From NCBI RefSeq assembly GCF_000516985.1, contig NW_006917099.1, positions 698,685 through 762,684 of the forward strand: a stretch of 64,000 bases of DNA, given 5' to 3'. This DNA is from Pestalotiopsis fici W106-1. Taxonomy: Eukaryota; Ascomycota; Sordariomycetes; Amphisphaeriales; Sporocadaceae. This document shows, one piece after another, positions 1 to 10,506 of this stretch (its first letter is position 1; each line of letters starts with the position of its first letter). Below the pieces are notes generated by a model that was not told where the DNA came from, made no database searches, and saw only the letters and a program-made list of their open reading frames with translations. Position numbers and translations under genes: made by a program.

Positions 1-326
1 CTTGACTGAGCGGCAGCGGCATATGTCGAGTAGTCGCTTGCACTGCTTCCACCATAGAGGGAAGAGTAGCTTGATTGTGCTGCGGCAGCATATGTGGACC
101 AGTCACTCGGCGCACTGCCTCCATAGAGAGACGAGTAGCTGGACCGAGCAGCGGAAGCGTATGACTGCCAGTCACTTGGAGCGCTTCCACTGTAAAGGGA
201 GGAGTAGCTGGATTGAGCGGCAGAGGCATACGATTGCCAGTCACTCGGAGCACTTCCACTGTAGAGGGAGGAGTAGCTGGATTGAGCGGCAGAGGCATAT
301 GATTGCCAGTCGCTCGGAGCACCACT
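1..326 (-). repeat. 69-bp in-frame tandem repeat
   Basis: Equivalent codons recur exactly 69 bases apart (the GCT of the Ala-Pro-Ser-Asp-Trp motif at 320, 251, 182, 113 and 44), giving 4.6 visible units. Units 1-3 differ mainly at third codon positions, so selection on the protein, recent duplication or both are keeping them alike. The array continues beyond the window. Confidence 0.9.
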
Positions 327-623
327 GGGACCTCCCTGGCCGTTCTGGCCACCAGGGCCCCAGTCTCCGTGGCCGTGGCCGTGTCCGAAGCCTCCCTCTT
401 CGCCACCGCCAGGGCCGTGGCCTCCGTGGTCGCCGCCTTGTCCGGGACCCCAGTTACCAGGGCCAACTTGGCCATTGTCATAGGCCGACTGGGCGGCAGC
501 AGCGTAGCTTGACTGTTCAGCTCCCGGACCTCCCTGGTTTCCACCTTGATTTCCTCCCCAGCCCCCGTGGGGTGTTGCCAGAGCAGTGCCGGCGAGGGCA
601 AGAAGGGATGCAGTTGCCTTCAT
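1..623 (-). CDS. secreted tandem-repeat Gly/His-rich protein (3' end off the window)
   Basis: The frame opens at an ATG at 623 and stays open to the left edge, so at least 207 residues are present and the stop lies outside. It begins with a short signal peptide (MKATASLLALAGTALA), probably cut before TPHGG. Residues about 18-100 are rich in Gly, Pro, Gln and His, including an HGHGHG run that could bind metal (inference). From about residue 100 the protein is made of 23-residue repeats of the form SAPSDWQSYASAAQSSYSSLYSG; five copies are visible, the fifth cut by the edge. The first three are nearly identical; later ones change Gln to Thr and Asp-Trp to Asp-Tyr. I know no named family that fits. 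A wall-associated or adhesive low-complexity protein, or a repeat-containing effector, is possible. No intron is needed in the visible part. Confidence 0.75.
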   Translation of the reverse strand, partial: MKATASLLALAGTALATPHGGWGGNQGGNQGGPGAEQSSYAAAAQSAYDNGQVGPGNWGPGQGGDHGGHGPGGGEEGGFGHGHGHGDWGPGGQNGQGGPSGAPSDWQSYASAAQSSYSSLYSGSAPSDWQSYASAAQSSYSSLYSGSAPSDWQSYASAARSSYSSLYGGSAPSDWSTYAAAAQSSYSSLYGGSSASDYSTYAAAAQS

Positions 624-3600
624 GTTGTCCGCTACTTGAGCTGCCCAACAATAGCGTCGTAAGAACTGTTGATGGATAAGACTTTGGGAGTAACCTTGGC
701 GTACGTTTTACTCGTGGACGAGTGCCGCAGAGATCACCAGAAAGCTGGGAGCCTGGGACTGCGTATCGTAGAGCGGTTGAGACGGCAAGAAGTAATCATG
801 AAGGGAAACAGGGCAATGGACAGCCTTTTTATCTTTACCCGGGGTGCATATCGGACCTAGACTATAGGACGGTTGCCCAACGGGCAAAGGAGCAATAGCA
901 TCATGATGTCCCGTCCTCATGGCCCAACCACCACTGGCCAGTTCCTCCATGGCGACTGCAGCAGGCTGCGCGAACTGAGTTATTCAGGTGGATGCCATGC
1001 AACATGCAAAACGCTAAATTCTCCGATCAATAGAGCAGGGACTGGCCAGTCTTGATACGAGAAGGGCGCCCGGTAAAGACAGAGCAAGAGCAGCTAAAAT
1101 TGGAAGTATCTCAATGGCTCCAGAGCATGAGATGGTTTGAGGTTGCTGATGCTGGCGGTCCGAATGCGCCAAGTTGGAAATCAAAAAGGTACATGGCGTG
1201 CATGGACTGCTCAAGCCAGATCGTCGCCCAGGGGACTCGCCTGGTGCATTCGAGGACGACTTGCGCAGCATATGCCCTATATCGTGGAAGCATGGATGGT
1301 TGAAGACAACAAGGTTTGAGCTCGCACGGAATAGCCAAGCCAAGCCGATCGTAGATGCCGTTTCCATGCAGGATACAACCAAATAACTGGGTTGCAGTAA
1401 CTTAAGAAGAGGCTGGCAGCAAGGAAACGCACAAAGTAGCCCCCAAGGTCGACCCATGCGCACGCCGAAGATGTCTGAGGCTGGAAAGGTTTTCGGCTGG
1501 CATTGGCCACGATGATGCACATCCAGCATGCTGGGCCATGGACATAGTATCGTTGCAGCGTGCGAAGGTATGGCCATGTTCTTCGCGCAGTGTGCCCAGT
1601 CTGACAAAATGCAGCCATAGCTTCTGAGCAAGTCTCTACACGTATCCCTGACCCACGAGCCGCACACGGGGTCAAGCAAGACGAATTTCGGCCATGGTGA
1701 TATTTGCTATTTGCAGCCCTCGATGTGGAGACGGGAGCAACTTGAAGAGGGTATTCGGTGACACTGCCGACAGCAGGTGAGCATGTTTAGTAACAGGACA
1801 ACGGCGCCTACCTTGAGTGTTTCAATCAGTGTGCTAGAGAGTACACTGCACTGTTGCTTGTTGGGGGGGTGTGAGACCATGAGGTGGAAGTACGACAGAC
1901 AATGGGAAGGGCTTGAATGCAGGAGTGTGTGTACCTCGCAAGCAAAGCTTAACCAGAGGCAGAAGGCAAAGGCAGAAGGCAGAGGAGTAGAGACAGTCAG
2001 TAACCTCGTGTGGCAGACAGCCAACACTTGTTAGCATGCGAAGTATGCAACCTAAAACGGGAGGCCGATCTGCGACATGCACATCGAGCATCTGGTCAGA
2101 AGCATCACAGAAGGAACGGAGCATTGACAAAGATTAACACCCTCCGGGCTTGAACTCTAGAGACGGTGGGTGAGGTGGGATTCGCCCCGATCTCGACTTG
2201 TCCGAGTTTCTGCGAGTGTCTGTGTCCAATGCGTATAGGCAGAAGTAAGTTACCGCGATCTTGAGCTTCTATCCCTTGTTGATTGTCCATGACAACGAGT
2301 CGTGATGTATGTGAGGTTAGCATGAGATAGATGGTTTTCCCCTTTGCCCCCAGAGGATAATTCCCACGGTGGGGTTGGGGGAGGGCAATTGGCTTTACGA
2401 TTCTCCAAACAGGCCGCCAGCACTGAGGCTTGCCGAGGGGGGGTTAGGGGATATGCTGGGCTCTAGGTCGAAGCCTCTGCCTCTAGTAGGCCCAGCTTAG
2501 GGAGGGGGTTGCCTAAGGCACTGCAGGTACCATGCCTACATATCCTCCGTGTACAGGTAGTACCTATCTGAAGCAATTATCAAAGCAGCCTTGAAAGTAA
2601 TTAGATGGAAAACCATCCAGCTATTCTGAATTTTCAGCATTTCTTTTCTAGTCATTTGCTAATGACTCTCTATACATACAAGACAAGTCACAAGAGAGTC
2701 CGTCTCACAAGGCTGCAGGTGTGGTGATGTTTTTGGATGCGACCAGGTCTGACTGACCCTGGTTCTGTAAGTGTCTTGTGTGCGTTGTTTGAAATGGCCC
2801 GCGCGGATTCAACTTCATCATTCGATTGTACCAAAGATGTGTGGGTAAGGCTCTCGATACATTCACCAACTATCTGCCAAGCAGCGCCTACCGACTGCAA
2901 GTGTCAGTTCAGTGCCAATGCAAATTGTCGGCGTCTGACGTCCAGTTGAATGACGCGACGCGATGCAACGCGACCAGAGCTTTTTACCAAAATCTTTAAT
3001 GTGAACGCGGGGGACATGGGGTCATAGTACATAGGAGTTAGTGGTGGCGGGGTGTATTCTCTACTATGTATTTTGTGAATAGCTGTATCCCGCGACAAAT
3101 TACGGGGGCCGGGCGGGGTTCAACGCCTTTCTCTTGAGGCTTCCCTACACCTGAAGACCTCTACAATGGGCGTCTTCCTTTTCACCTCCAGGACACACCC
3201 CAGAAGCGTTGCTCTCGATTCGGGTCGTGTTTGTGGTGGGCGACGAGGTTTGAGGGAGGGTGTGAGCTCAAGAAGGTCACCAGATTAGGCTTTGCGGGTT
3301 CATTCTGTTACAGCACCTTATTGACTTAGCCCAACATGTCGCAATAGTCAGCTTTCAGCACGAAAACGTCGCCGACTATGTAATACATGACTATGGCAAG
3401 TTGATTGAGAAACCTCGGGTCTTTTTCTTCACTACGAGCAAATCCATCAAGATCCAGTGATGCTTATGATTTACAGTAAGAGACCACAAAACATGAAGTA
3501 AATTATATGCTAGATCTTTGGGTCGCGTCTATCCTAAATTATGCTGGGCCCAGATCTGCAGAGAGACCTTTTTTCCCCTTCTTTTTTTCTTTTCTAAATT

Positions 3601-4359
3601 CATTTGTACCTACATAGTGTGGGTAGGTATGTATGTAGGTAGTAGCTAAGTATAAGTATTGATAGACAAGCATAAAGCTTCTCCAGAGAGGGTATTTGAT
3701 GCACAAATCGCGTCATCATTATTTATTCATTGCGAGATAAATCACTCAATAGCTGGCAAATCGGTCACCCATTTATTTTGACAGAAAAATGAAGGAGGAA
3801 GGAGAAGGAGAAGACGAAGCAGAGGGTTAGAAGATTGAGTTTACATCCATTTTGTTGAGGAATAAATCTATGGCCTTGCCAGTAAGAGATCTATCTACCT
3901 TGGCCATTTGCCAACTTTTGTAGAGGCACGGAACGATGGGATGGTCCCCAATCGCCAGTAATTCGTTCACGGGGAAAGAAGAAGCCTTGCCACTTCCATT
4001 CATCCCGTCTATATTCTTCAAGATGCACTAGGATGTCAATTCTTCATCATCCACACGATGGTGAAGCCAAGAACTGGTCTAGTTATTGATATCAATTTAC
4101 ACAATGATACAGCACATGTGAGATAGAATCTGGGCATGTTGAATAGTAATTAGTAATTAGTATTGAAAACGACTACTTCCGTGGTGGCATGAGGCAAGCA
4201 CTTTTGTCACATACTCAGACGCCCAAAAAGCATCGCCAAATTGATGATTCTTGCAATTCACAAGTCTGTGGTTCAAGGACAGCTGGCTGCACGACATTCT
4301 GAGTTGAGCTAGTAACCTCCAAAAGCTTAACTCGCACACATACAGGTGGGTAGGTGGCA
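624..4359. other. gene-poor stretch, no supported gene
   Basis: No reading frame here has recognisable protein features. The longest open frame (minus strand, 1014-1679) has no ATG at its 5' end and no domain I recognise. The part next to 624 must hold the promoter of the repeat protein. G-rich tracts occur at about 2370-2460. TAGG/TACC simple repeats lie at about 3608-3650 and a purine-rich stretch at about 3786-3830. I see no transposon ends. Confidence 0.5.
3608..3650. repeat. TAGG/TACC simple repeats
   Basis: Short interrupted runs of TAGG/TACC words in intergenic DNA. Similar runs occur near 32319-32340 and 61735-61758. They are common in hypocrealean genomes and have no assigned function here. 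Confidence 0.5.
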
Positions 4360-4632
4360 ATGGCATTCCCGGAAGCGCGTTCATTCAAGTTGAGAGGAGC
4401 AGGCACGCTGTGGCATGTTTTGTGGCCCGTCCTCGTTGCAATTCTCGTCGTCTTGGTTGTATGGGCCGTCCCGTTCTTGCATTTCTGCGAGGCATTGCGC
4501 CGTCAGCTATACACCTCAGAATCGGCACCCCAGAATGGTCTCTTGAGCTCCATGCTAACTAGGCTTATAGTCTGGGCTTCAAACAAGGTAATCCTCAAGG
4601 AAAACTCCGTGCGTATAGTATCCTTGGCTTAG
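4360..4632 (+). CDS. possible small single-pass membrane protein (doubtful)
   Basis: A 90-residue open frame from an ATG at 4360. Residues about 16-42 form one strongly hydrophobic segment (LWHVLWPVLVAILVVLVVWA) flanked by basic residues, which would suit a single membrane helix. The rest has no recognisable motif. Nothing nearby supports it: there is no good TATA box and no partner gene, and a 90-codon frame can arise by chance. The membrane segment is the only reason to list it. Confidence 0.2.
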   Translation: MAFPEARSFKLRGAGTLWHVLWPVLVAILVVLVVWAVPFLHFCEALRRQLYTSESAPQNGLLSSMLTRLIVWASNKVILKENSVRIVSLA

Positions 4633-5115
4633 TACGTGAAATACCGAAAGGTACTGGCAGATGTCGCCTTGTGTGGCGCTTCCAGAGTTTCTGAGACACC
4701 TTTACCCCGTCGAACGTTCCTCGCCCAGCCACCGAACGTTGTCAAATGAACTCTACCTACTGCTGCTGTACCTTTGTCATTGGGTATGGCCGAATTCTGC
4801 AGCAATCTACCTAATTTATCATCCCCAGAACCAAACAGTACGAAAATCACTCAGTCCGGGGAATGCGCAGATCGTCTCATCATGAACGCCTAATCTGGGC
4901 GAAAACAAAGCAGGTGTTTTGAGGGAAACGTCCCGGTTCCTGGATTGCAAAACAACTCGATAGCTTCTGCCAAGACCCTCGAGTAACTAAGAATAACTGC
5001 TCTGGTCCAAGATACAACCAACAAAAGGACCTTGTTCAAGACAAAAAACCACGCGTCTCAACTCAACACATCTCGGTCCCTCCCGTACTCCCCCGGTTGG
5101 AGTGAGAAACAAAAG
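4633..5115. other. intergenic
   Basis: This lies downstream of the doubtful ORF and next to the 3' end of the minus-strand monooxygenase gene. I see no gene or repeat; it presumably holds the 3' UTR and polyadenylation site of that gene. Confidence 0.5.
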
Positions 5116-6595
5116 CTAAGTGTACCATGTAGGCTCAGGGACCTCGTTTAGGAGCTGATACCTGCCCAACTCGCGGTTCTTGTATGAGACGGGATCGTGT
5201 AACGTATGCGTGCGCACGTCGCGCCAGTACCGGTCGAGCCCGACCCGGGTGGCCGTAGCCTTGGAGCCCGTCACCTCAAAGATGCCCGCCGTGACGCGCA
5301 GCGACGTGTCCGTGGTCACCACCTTGGCGCTGGCCACCCACTCGGCCAGCTCGCCGCGCGCGCGCGCCGTCAGCCCCTCGCGTTTCGTCGCGTGCTGGGC
5401 ATAGACGGCGTCAACCTCCTGTCCGGCCCTATCCGCCAGCGCCTCTGCGGCCCGCAGGTGGGCCAAGAAGTTTCCATAGGTCGAAAGCACATAGAACTCG
5501 TCCGTGGCTTGTTCTTTGTTCTAAAATGGTGGGCCGTAAGGTTAGAGTAAGAAATGGAAAGACAAAGCATACATGGTCCGGGTCCCCACTTACATCACCT
5601 CCGTAGGGCCAAGCCCGTGTATTCGTCGTGGTATACTTTGAGCCATACTCTAAAGCGCCGAGGGCAATGCCTAGGTAGAAATTGGCAAAAACCAGTTGAA
5701 TGCTAATACGATATTAGATACGGATTTCCATAGACCTATATCCTCATCAACGTAGGACTCACCCTGGCAATAAAAGACTTGCAAATGGAACGGCCAGCAC
5801 CGACGGGTCCGGCGTCTTGGTCTTTGAATCCCATCCTAAAGCGTCGGACCACTCTGCCTTGACACCCTGAATGGTAACACCTCCGGACTCTGTCAAGCGA
5901 AGTCCAACATTGTCCCAGTTATGCTTGAACGTGATGCCCGGTTGCTGAGTAGGCACGAAGACAAAGATGTGGTCCTTTACGCCGTCGAGCACACCCTCCA
6001 GGACGGTCAGGTCAGATACCACGCCACCAGTGTTGAAATGCTTGGCTCCGTTGAACACAAGCTGATCACCATCGACGGTAATCTTGAGGTCTGCATCTCG
6101 CGGGTTCACCGCTCCACCAATGAAATAGTTGTTGCTAATGACGAGCTTCTGGATGCGATCTGCCTGCTCGGCAGTTCCTATCACACTGGCAGTGGTGGAC
6201 CACAGCAGATGGTATCCTAGCAACATTCCAATAGAGCTACGTGAAACCATGTCAGCATTGTGCAAATTGCATTTCTTTGTTTCCTCGGCTTACCCGTCGG
6301 CTTTTGCAACTTCACGAATGGCCCGATAAGCTACACTCCACGGCTGTCCTCCTCCGCCGTACTTGGTCCATCCTAGGATCTTGAGCAAACCAGAATGCTT
6401 GAGCAGTTGTACTTCAGCTCTGGGTGACTTGTTTTCCCTCTCACGCACAGCGGCGTCTTGCTCGAGTACAGCCGCGACGTCTCTGGCACGCTGAATCCAG
6501 CCTGCTTCGTCTCCAGGCAGATTGGCCCATTTGGTCGCATACTCGTTATACACTGCTGGATCAGTGCTCGGTACTGCCTTGTTAGAGTCCGACAT
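5116..6595 (-). CDS. DszC-like flavin-dependent monooxygenase, acyl-CoA dehydrogenase fold
   Basis: Four exons (6595-6294, 6236-5763, 5702-5594, 5520-5116) join in phase into 429 residues; all introns are GT-AG and 57-73 nt long. Exon 1 gives the alpha-helical N-terminal domain (LKHSGLLKILGWTKYGGGG). Exon 2 carries the central beta domain (LVFNGAKHFNTGGVVSD). The last exon is the C-terminal helical bundle ending HDPVSYKNRELGRY...EPTWYT. That ending and overall layout match the fungal branch of the dibenzothiophene-desulfurisation/SfnC-type enzymes. These are acyl-CoA-dehydrogenase relatives that use FMNH2 and O2 instead of acyl-CoA. The substrate is unknown; oxidation of a sulfur or nitrogen compound is the family expectation. 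No targeting signal is seen. A SAM methyltransferase gene lies 900 bp upstream on the same strand and may belong to the same accessory function (inference). Confidence 0.85.
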
Positions 6596-7493
6596 GTTTG
6601 GGTTCTCAGAATGATCCTGTGATGAATGACGGTCGCGACAAGGAGAATTTAGGCCAGGAGGTTTTCAAGATAGTTCAAAGGAGTGATAGGATGGTTGGAA
6701 GCAAGTTTGTGGCCAAGATGGGCAATTTCAAGGGTTCAAATATCATTGCCAGAGACTTCCGATATCGATATCCTGCACACCTCTCTCAAATGTCCGTTCC
6801 TGATCACACCATTACGGCCGTCCGGATTGCGCATTCAAGTTGCGGGATGTCGTCCTTGCAGCTCCGCTCTGCAACCATCACTGGCGCGATGAAGTTTAGG
6901 GCGAACTCGCTGGGAGACAATCTCGCAAGCCTAGGGATCCAATAGTCCCAATCTTGTTCCCAATTGAACAGTTCCGAGTATCTGAATATCATGCAGGGAA
7001 CAGACATTGCCTTGACTGCTCGCTTGAAGTGCTATCAACGGTCGGTCTGATTGGTCGATTGCCCTGCTATATGTGCTGGAGAGGCGGGGTCAGTGGCTAC
7101 TATAGAATGCACGCCAGCGACGCCAAGAATGGCATCATTCTCTAGCAGTTTCGTGACCATTGCTGATCACCACTGAAGCTTCAATTCCGCGAGACCCGGA
7201 ATCGTGGAGGTCGTGATTGCAATTTCATGAGCGAAACATGTGGGTGTGCATGTATTCGTACACGGTAAAGTCGACGGCCTCTCACGACAACTGGTTACAA
7301 AGTTGCCATTAATGTCTACATGCCCCATCCTTGTTTGATGTGGCGTGGAGAAATCTCGCAACAACTATCTACTTTTCGCCCATGACCCAGTCTTACATTA
7401 TAATTTCGAATGTGCAACATGACGACAGAAATAGGTGCCGATCTTCTTGGTTGAGCTTCAACGTATTGGATCAATAGCCCACGCTCTGAGTTC
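6596..7493. other. intergenic, promoter of the monooxygenase gene
   Basis: This lies between the start of the monooxygenase gene and the stop of the methyltransferase gene, both on the minus strand. Short open frames on both strands have no recognisable content. No repeat was seen. Confidence 0.5.
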
Positions 7494-8342
7494 TCACTCA
7501 ACGGCCTTGCGGACAATGGCGATTTGAGCAATGGCCTCTAGCGTAATACTGCCATCTTCAGCAATGTTGAAACCGGTCTTTTCCCGCAACAGCTCTTTAT
7601 ACTTGGCGACCGCCTCGTCCCATTTCTCCTCATCCTCTTTCTCCCACCCACCTACCGGCTTGCCAATAGCACTCCAGATGGCGACGGCGAATTGATCAAG
7701 GTCCTTGACCGGTAGGAACGCCGATTTTTCATACAGCTCGACGTCTTCGTGTCGGAAGCCTCCCTGGACGAGCAAGCTCCTGAGGTAGTCCCGGTCCTTG
7801 TGTTCCGGCTTGGGTTCGACGGCGAGCTGCGCGTTGGGTCCCCATAGTGCCCGGCGCGTGGCCATGGCGCTTTCACCCTGGGGGACCTGCAGCCAAAAGG
7901 CCGTGACGGCGGTGCCGCCCGGCTTGAGGGTACGGTACATTTCCCAGGCTGCCGCGACAGGGTCCTCAATGATGGGCAAGCCAAAGGACAGGAAGACGTG
8001 GGAGAAGGTGTGATCCGGGAACGCCACCTTTTGTGCGTCCATGACCACGGCCTGTGATGGCCAACCTTTGCCCGATGCAATCTGGTTGTATATGCCAACC
8101 ATGCCCGGCGACACGTCAGAGGCTTGAATCTTGATGCCCTCGGGCGGCGCGTTAGCAAGAATGCTTTGCGTTACTGGGCCCAGGCCACAGGCTACATCGT
8201 GAATAAACGAGCCCGAAGGGAAAGTCGGAATGAGCTTCATCTCGTACTGAGCGATCTTTAGGGTCTCGTCGCCACCAATAATCTCAAATAGTTCGCTGCC
8301 AAAGGCCATGGCCTGCTTGGGAACAAAACCGGAGGGATCCAT
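7494..8342 (-). CDS. class I SAM-dependent methyltransferase
   Basis: A single exon of 282 residues from the ATG at 8342. The frame is open 39 bases further upstream, but only from a TTG. Motif I, which binds the methionine part of SAM, is the VACGLG stretch at residues 50-55 (HDVACGLGPVTQSIL). ASDVSPGMV follows as the acidic ribose-binding strand. VVMDAQKVAFPDHTFSHVF is the usual motif II/III region, and MYRTLKPGGTAV is the post-motif of UbiE/COQ5-like methyltransferases. The C-terminal 100 residues form the variable substrate cap. Fungal proteins of this type methylate small metabolites and often sit in secondary-metabolite loci, but no synthase is present here, so the substrate cannot be named. 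It is probably cytosolic, with no signal peptide or membrane segment. Confidence 0.85.
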   Translation of the reverse strand: MDPSGFVPKQAMAFGSELFEIIGGDETLKIAQYEMKLIPTFPSGSFIHDVACGLGPVTQSILANAPPEGIKIQASDVSPGMVGIYNQIASGKGWPSQAVVMDAQKVAFPDHTFSHVFLSFGLPIIEDPVAAAWEMYRTLKPGGTAVTAFWLQVPQGESAMATRRALWGPNAQLAVEPKPEHKDRDYLRSLLVQGGFRHEDVELYEKSAFLPVKDLDQFAVAIWSAIGKPVGGWEKEDEEKWDEAVAKYKELLREKTGFNIAEDGSITLEAIAQIAIVRKAVE

Positions 8343-9498
8343 CTTCGCACGTGGCAAGATAGAATCAAAGGAAAAAGGCAATGAAGACCCAAGATTCTAT
8401 CGTGCAAAAGAGAATCAGGCGACATGATTTGGGCTTCTCGAAGGCTGGTCATTTAGCCCATTGTCAGATTATAGTCACGCAAAGCACGTGTTGAGACCAT
8501 TGATGTTGGATCAGCTAACGACAACGGCGTTAAATATGCGCGAGCCGAGTATCCAATTAAAGTCGGTAAAATTGATATTTGAATTCAAACTCTGAATCAG
8601 TGCGACTTGTCGCTAATTGTCGCAAAAGTAAGCACTTGTTTGGCTCATGGATGAGCTGCATCGTTAAGACGACATGATGATATATTACAATGTGTAGGTG
8701 AAAACGGACAAAATATGGAGAAACGGGACTAGACTAGGTAGTAAACAGAGCGCGCATAAGCTTAAAGCACAAGCTTAATTTACGTGCTGTCATCCTAAAA
8801 CGCAAGTTGACTTGTAGAGATGTCGTTCCTTTTACCAACACTATTATCTTTCAACAGGAGAATCGCAAATGCGCATCCCGCTCACAATGCTGAATACGTC
8901 TTTTTTCTTTTTCTTTTCGCCCACACATTGATATTCATCAATAGCACTCGCTGATTTATTCACGCCGAGATTGCATGTAAAACCGAGCCCATCCTCGGGC
9001 TTTGGGCTACTGGCTGATCTTCTTGATACCCTGATATCAACCCAAATATTGTCTTGCCCTTCGTATCCCGCCGGACGTACTGGACAAATATAAAGTCTGT
9101 GTTGTCTATCATAAGCAAACGTGGGATCTCTTGATACCTGCGATTGGAGGGTCCCGGCATCGGTGCGCCCACATGGGTTAATGAAGGCCCCAGAACGATG
9201 CCATCCTCCTTCCTAAAAGGGCATGAGACAGCCCGCCGGATGCAACACCAGATCCTCGGATTGCCAGGTGAGAGTACGCAATTCATCTCCTATTGCCGTT
9301 CCATACCACGAAAGATATCATGCAAATAGTTAGAGCATGTCTGCGTTATCTGCGTACTACGATGCACTCCACATTGGCAAAGGCTTATATATAGATGCCA
9401 AGCCGGCAGCTTAGATCGCTTGCAGATTGCCTGTCCAGAGCCGCAAGCGCATCCAGAAGTAGTGGTATATACATACATACTATTCAGAGAGAGAGAAA
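8343..9498. other. divergent promoter region between methyltransferase and nuclease
   Basis: This serves as 5' flank for two divergently transcribed genes. It is AT-rich around 8520-8950. A minus-strand open frame with an ATG at 9286 (108 codons to 8960) has no recognisable domain and is not called as a gene. Confidence 0.5.
9386..9393 (+). promoter_or_regulatory. TATA box of the S1/P1 nuclease gene
   Basis: TATATATA lies 106 bases upstream of the ATG at 9499, a normal spacing for a strong fungal promoter. Confidence 0.5.
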
Positions 9499-10506
9499 AT
9501 GCTTTCAATCAAGACTTTGGCATTGGCCTCGGCCACCCTTCCGGCGGCTCGCGCTTGGGGCACGCTCGGCCACGCCACCGTCGCCTACATTGCGCAAAAC
9601 TACGTCGACGACACGGTGGCGTCGTGGGCGCAGGGCCTGCTGGGCGACACGTCGGACTCGTACCTGGCCAACATTGCCTCGTGGGCCGACGAGTACCGGG
9701 CCACGACGGCGGGCAAGTGGTCGGCGCCCTTCCACTTCATCGACGCCGAGGACAGCCCGCCGACGGACTGCAACGTCGACTATGACCGCGACTGCGGCTC
9801 CACGGGCTGCTCCGTCTCGGCCATTGCAAACTACACGCAGCGCGTCGGCGACGGCCGCCTGAGCGACGCCAACACGGCCGAGGCGCTCAAGTTCCTGGTC
9901 CACCTCCTCGGCGACGTCACGCAGCCGCTGCACGACGAGGCCCTCGACGTGGGCGGCAACACCATCACCGTCACCTTTGACGGCTACGACGACGACAACT
10001 TGCACTCAGACTGGGACACGTACATTCCCGAGAAGCTGGTTGGCGGCTCGGCCCTGACCGACGCCCAGACCTGGGCCAACGAGCTGATCAAGGAGATTGA
10101 CTCGGGCAGCTACAAGAGCCAGGCCGCCAGCTGGATCGCCGGCGACGACCCCGACGCAGCCGTCGACTCGGCCATGACCTGGGCAACCGACGCCAACGCC
10201 TTTGTCTGCACCGTGGTCATGCCCGACGGTGTCGCCGCTCTGCAGGAGGGTGATCTGTACCCGACCTACTACAATAGCGTCACGCCCACTATTGAGCTCC
10301 AGATTGCCAAGGGCGGCTATCGACTAGCCAACTGGCTCAACTTGCTCTACTCTGCAAAGGTCGCCAAGGTCAAGCGAGACGGTGTCATGGTGTCCAAGAA
10401 GGATGTTGATCTGTCGGGACGCGAGTTCCTTCCTCCTCCGAGACCATTGAGCGAGGCCAAGAAGAAGAGAACTGCATTTGGTTATCAGTGCAATCACCAA
10501 CACTAG
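9499..10506 (+). CDS. secreted S1/P1-type single-strand nuclease
   Basis: A single exon of 335 residues. The signal peptide is residues 1-19 (ending LPAARA), leaving Trp20 as the mature N-terminus; this family requires it because its amino group binds a catalytic zinc. The zinc ligands are all visible: Trp20 and His25 (WGTLGH), the Asp of ASWADEY, His of PFHFIDAED, His and Asp of VHLLGDVTQPLHDE, and His/Asp of NLHSDWD. The four cysteines of the YDRDCGSTGC region and its surroundings are present. The enzyme cuts single-stranded DNA and RNA and removes 3' phosphates outside the cell, probably for phosphate and nucleoside scavenging. Compared with Aspergillus S1/P1 it has a C-terminal tail of about 45 residues rich in Lys, Arg and Pro (RPLSEAKKKR). 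Codon use is strongly GC-biased, as in highly expressed secreted enzymes. Confidence 0.95.
   Translation: MLSIKTLALASATLPAARAWGTLGHATVAYIAQNYVDDTVASWAQGLLGDTSDSYLANIASWADEYRATTAGKWSAPFHFIDAEDSPPTDCNVDYDRDCGSTGCSVSAIANYTQRVGDGRLSDANTAEALKFLVHLLGDVTQPLHDEALDVGGNTITVTFDGYDDDNLHSDWDTYIPEKLVGGSALTDAQTWANELIKEIDSGSYKSQAASWIAGDDPDAAVDSAMTWATDANAFVCTVVMPDGVAALQEGDLYPTYYNSVTPTIELQIAKGGYRLANWLNLLYSAKVAKVKRDGVMVSKKDVDLSGREFLPPPRPLSEAKKKRTAFGYQCNHQH

Noticed and set aside
2120..2180. GAGTTCAAGCCC on the minus strand as a tRNA T-arm
   Set aside because: The flanking five bases on each side do not pair, and no A box sits at the right distance.
8960..9286. 108-codon minus-strand frame with a true ATG
   Set aside because: No recognisable motif, signal or intron structure, and it lies in the divergent promoter between two good genes.
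9505..10005. Long minus-strand frame opposite the S1/P1 nuclease
   Set aside because: A shadow frame caused by the GC-rich third positions of the real gene.
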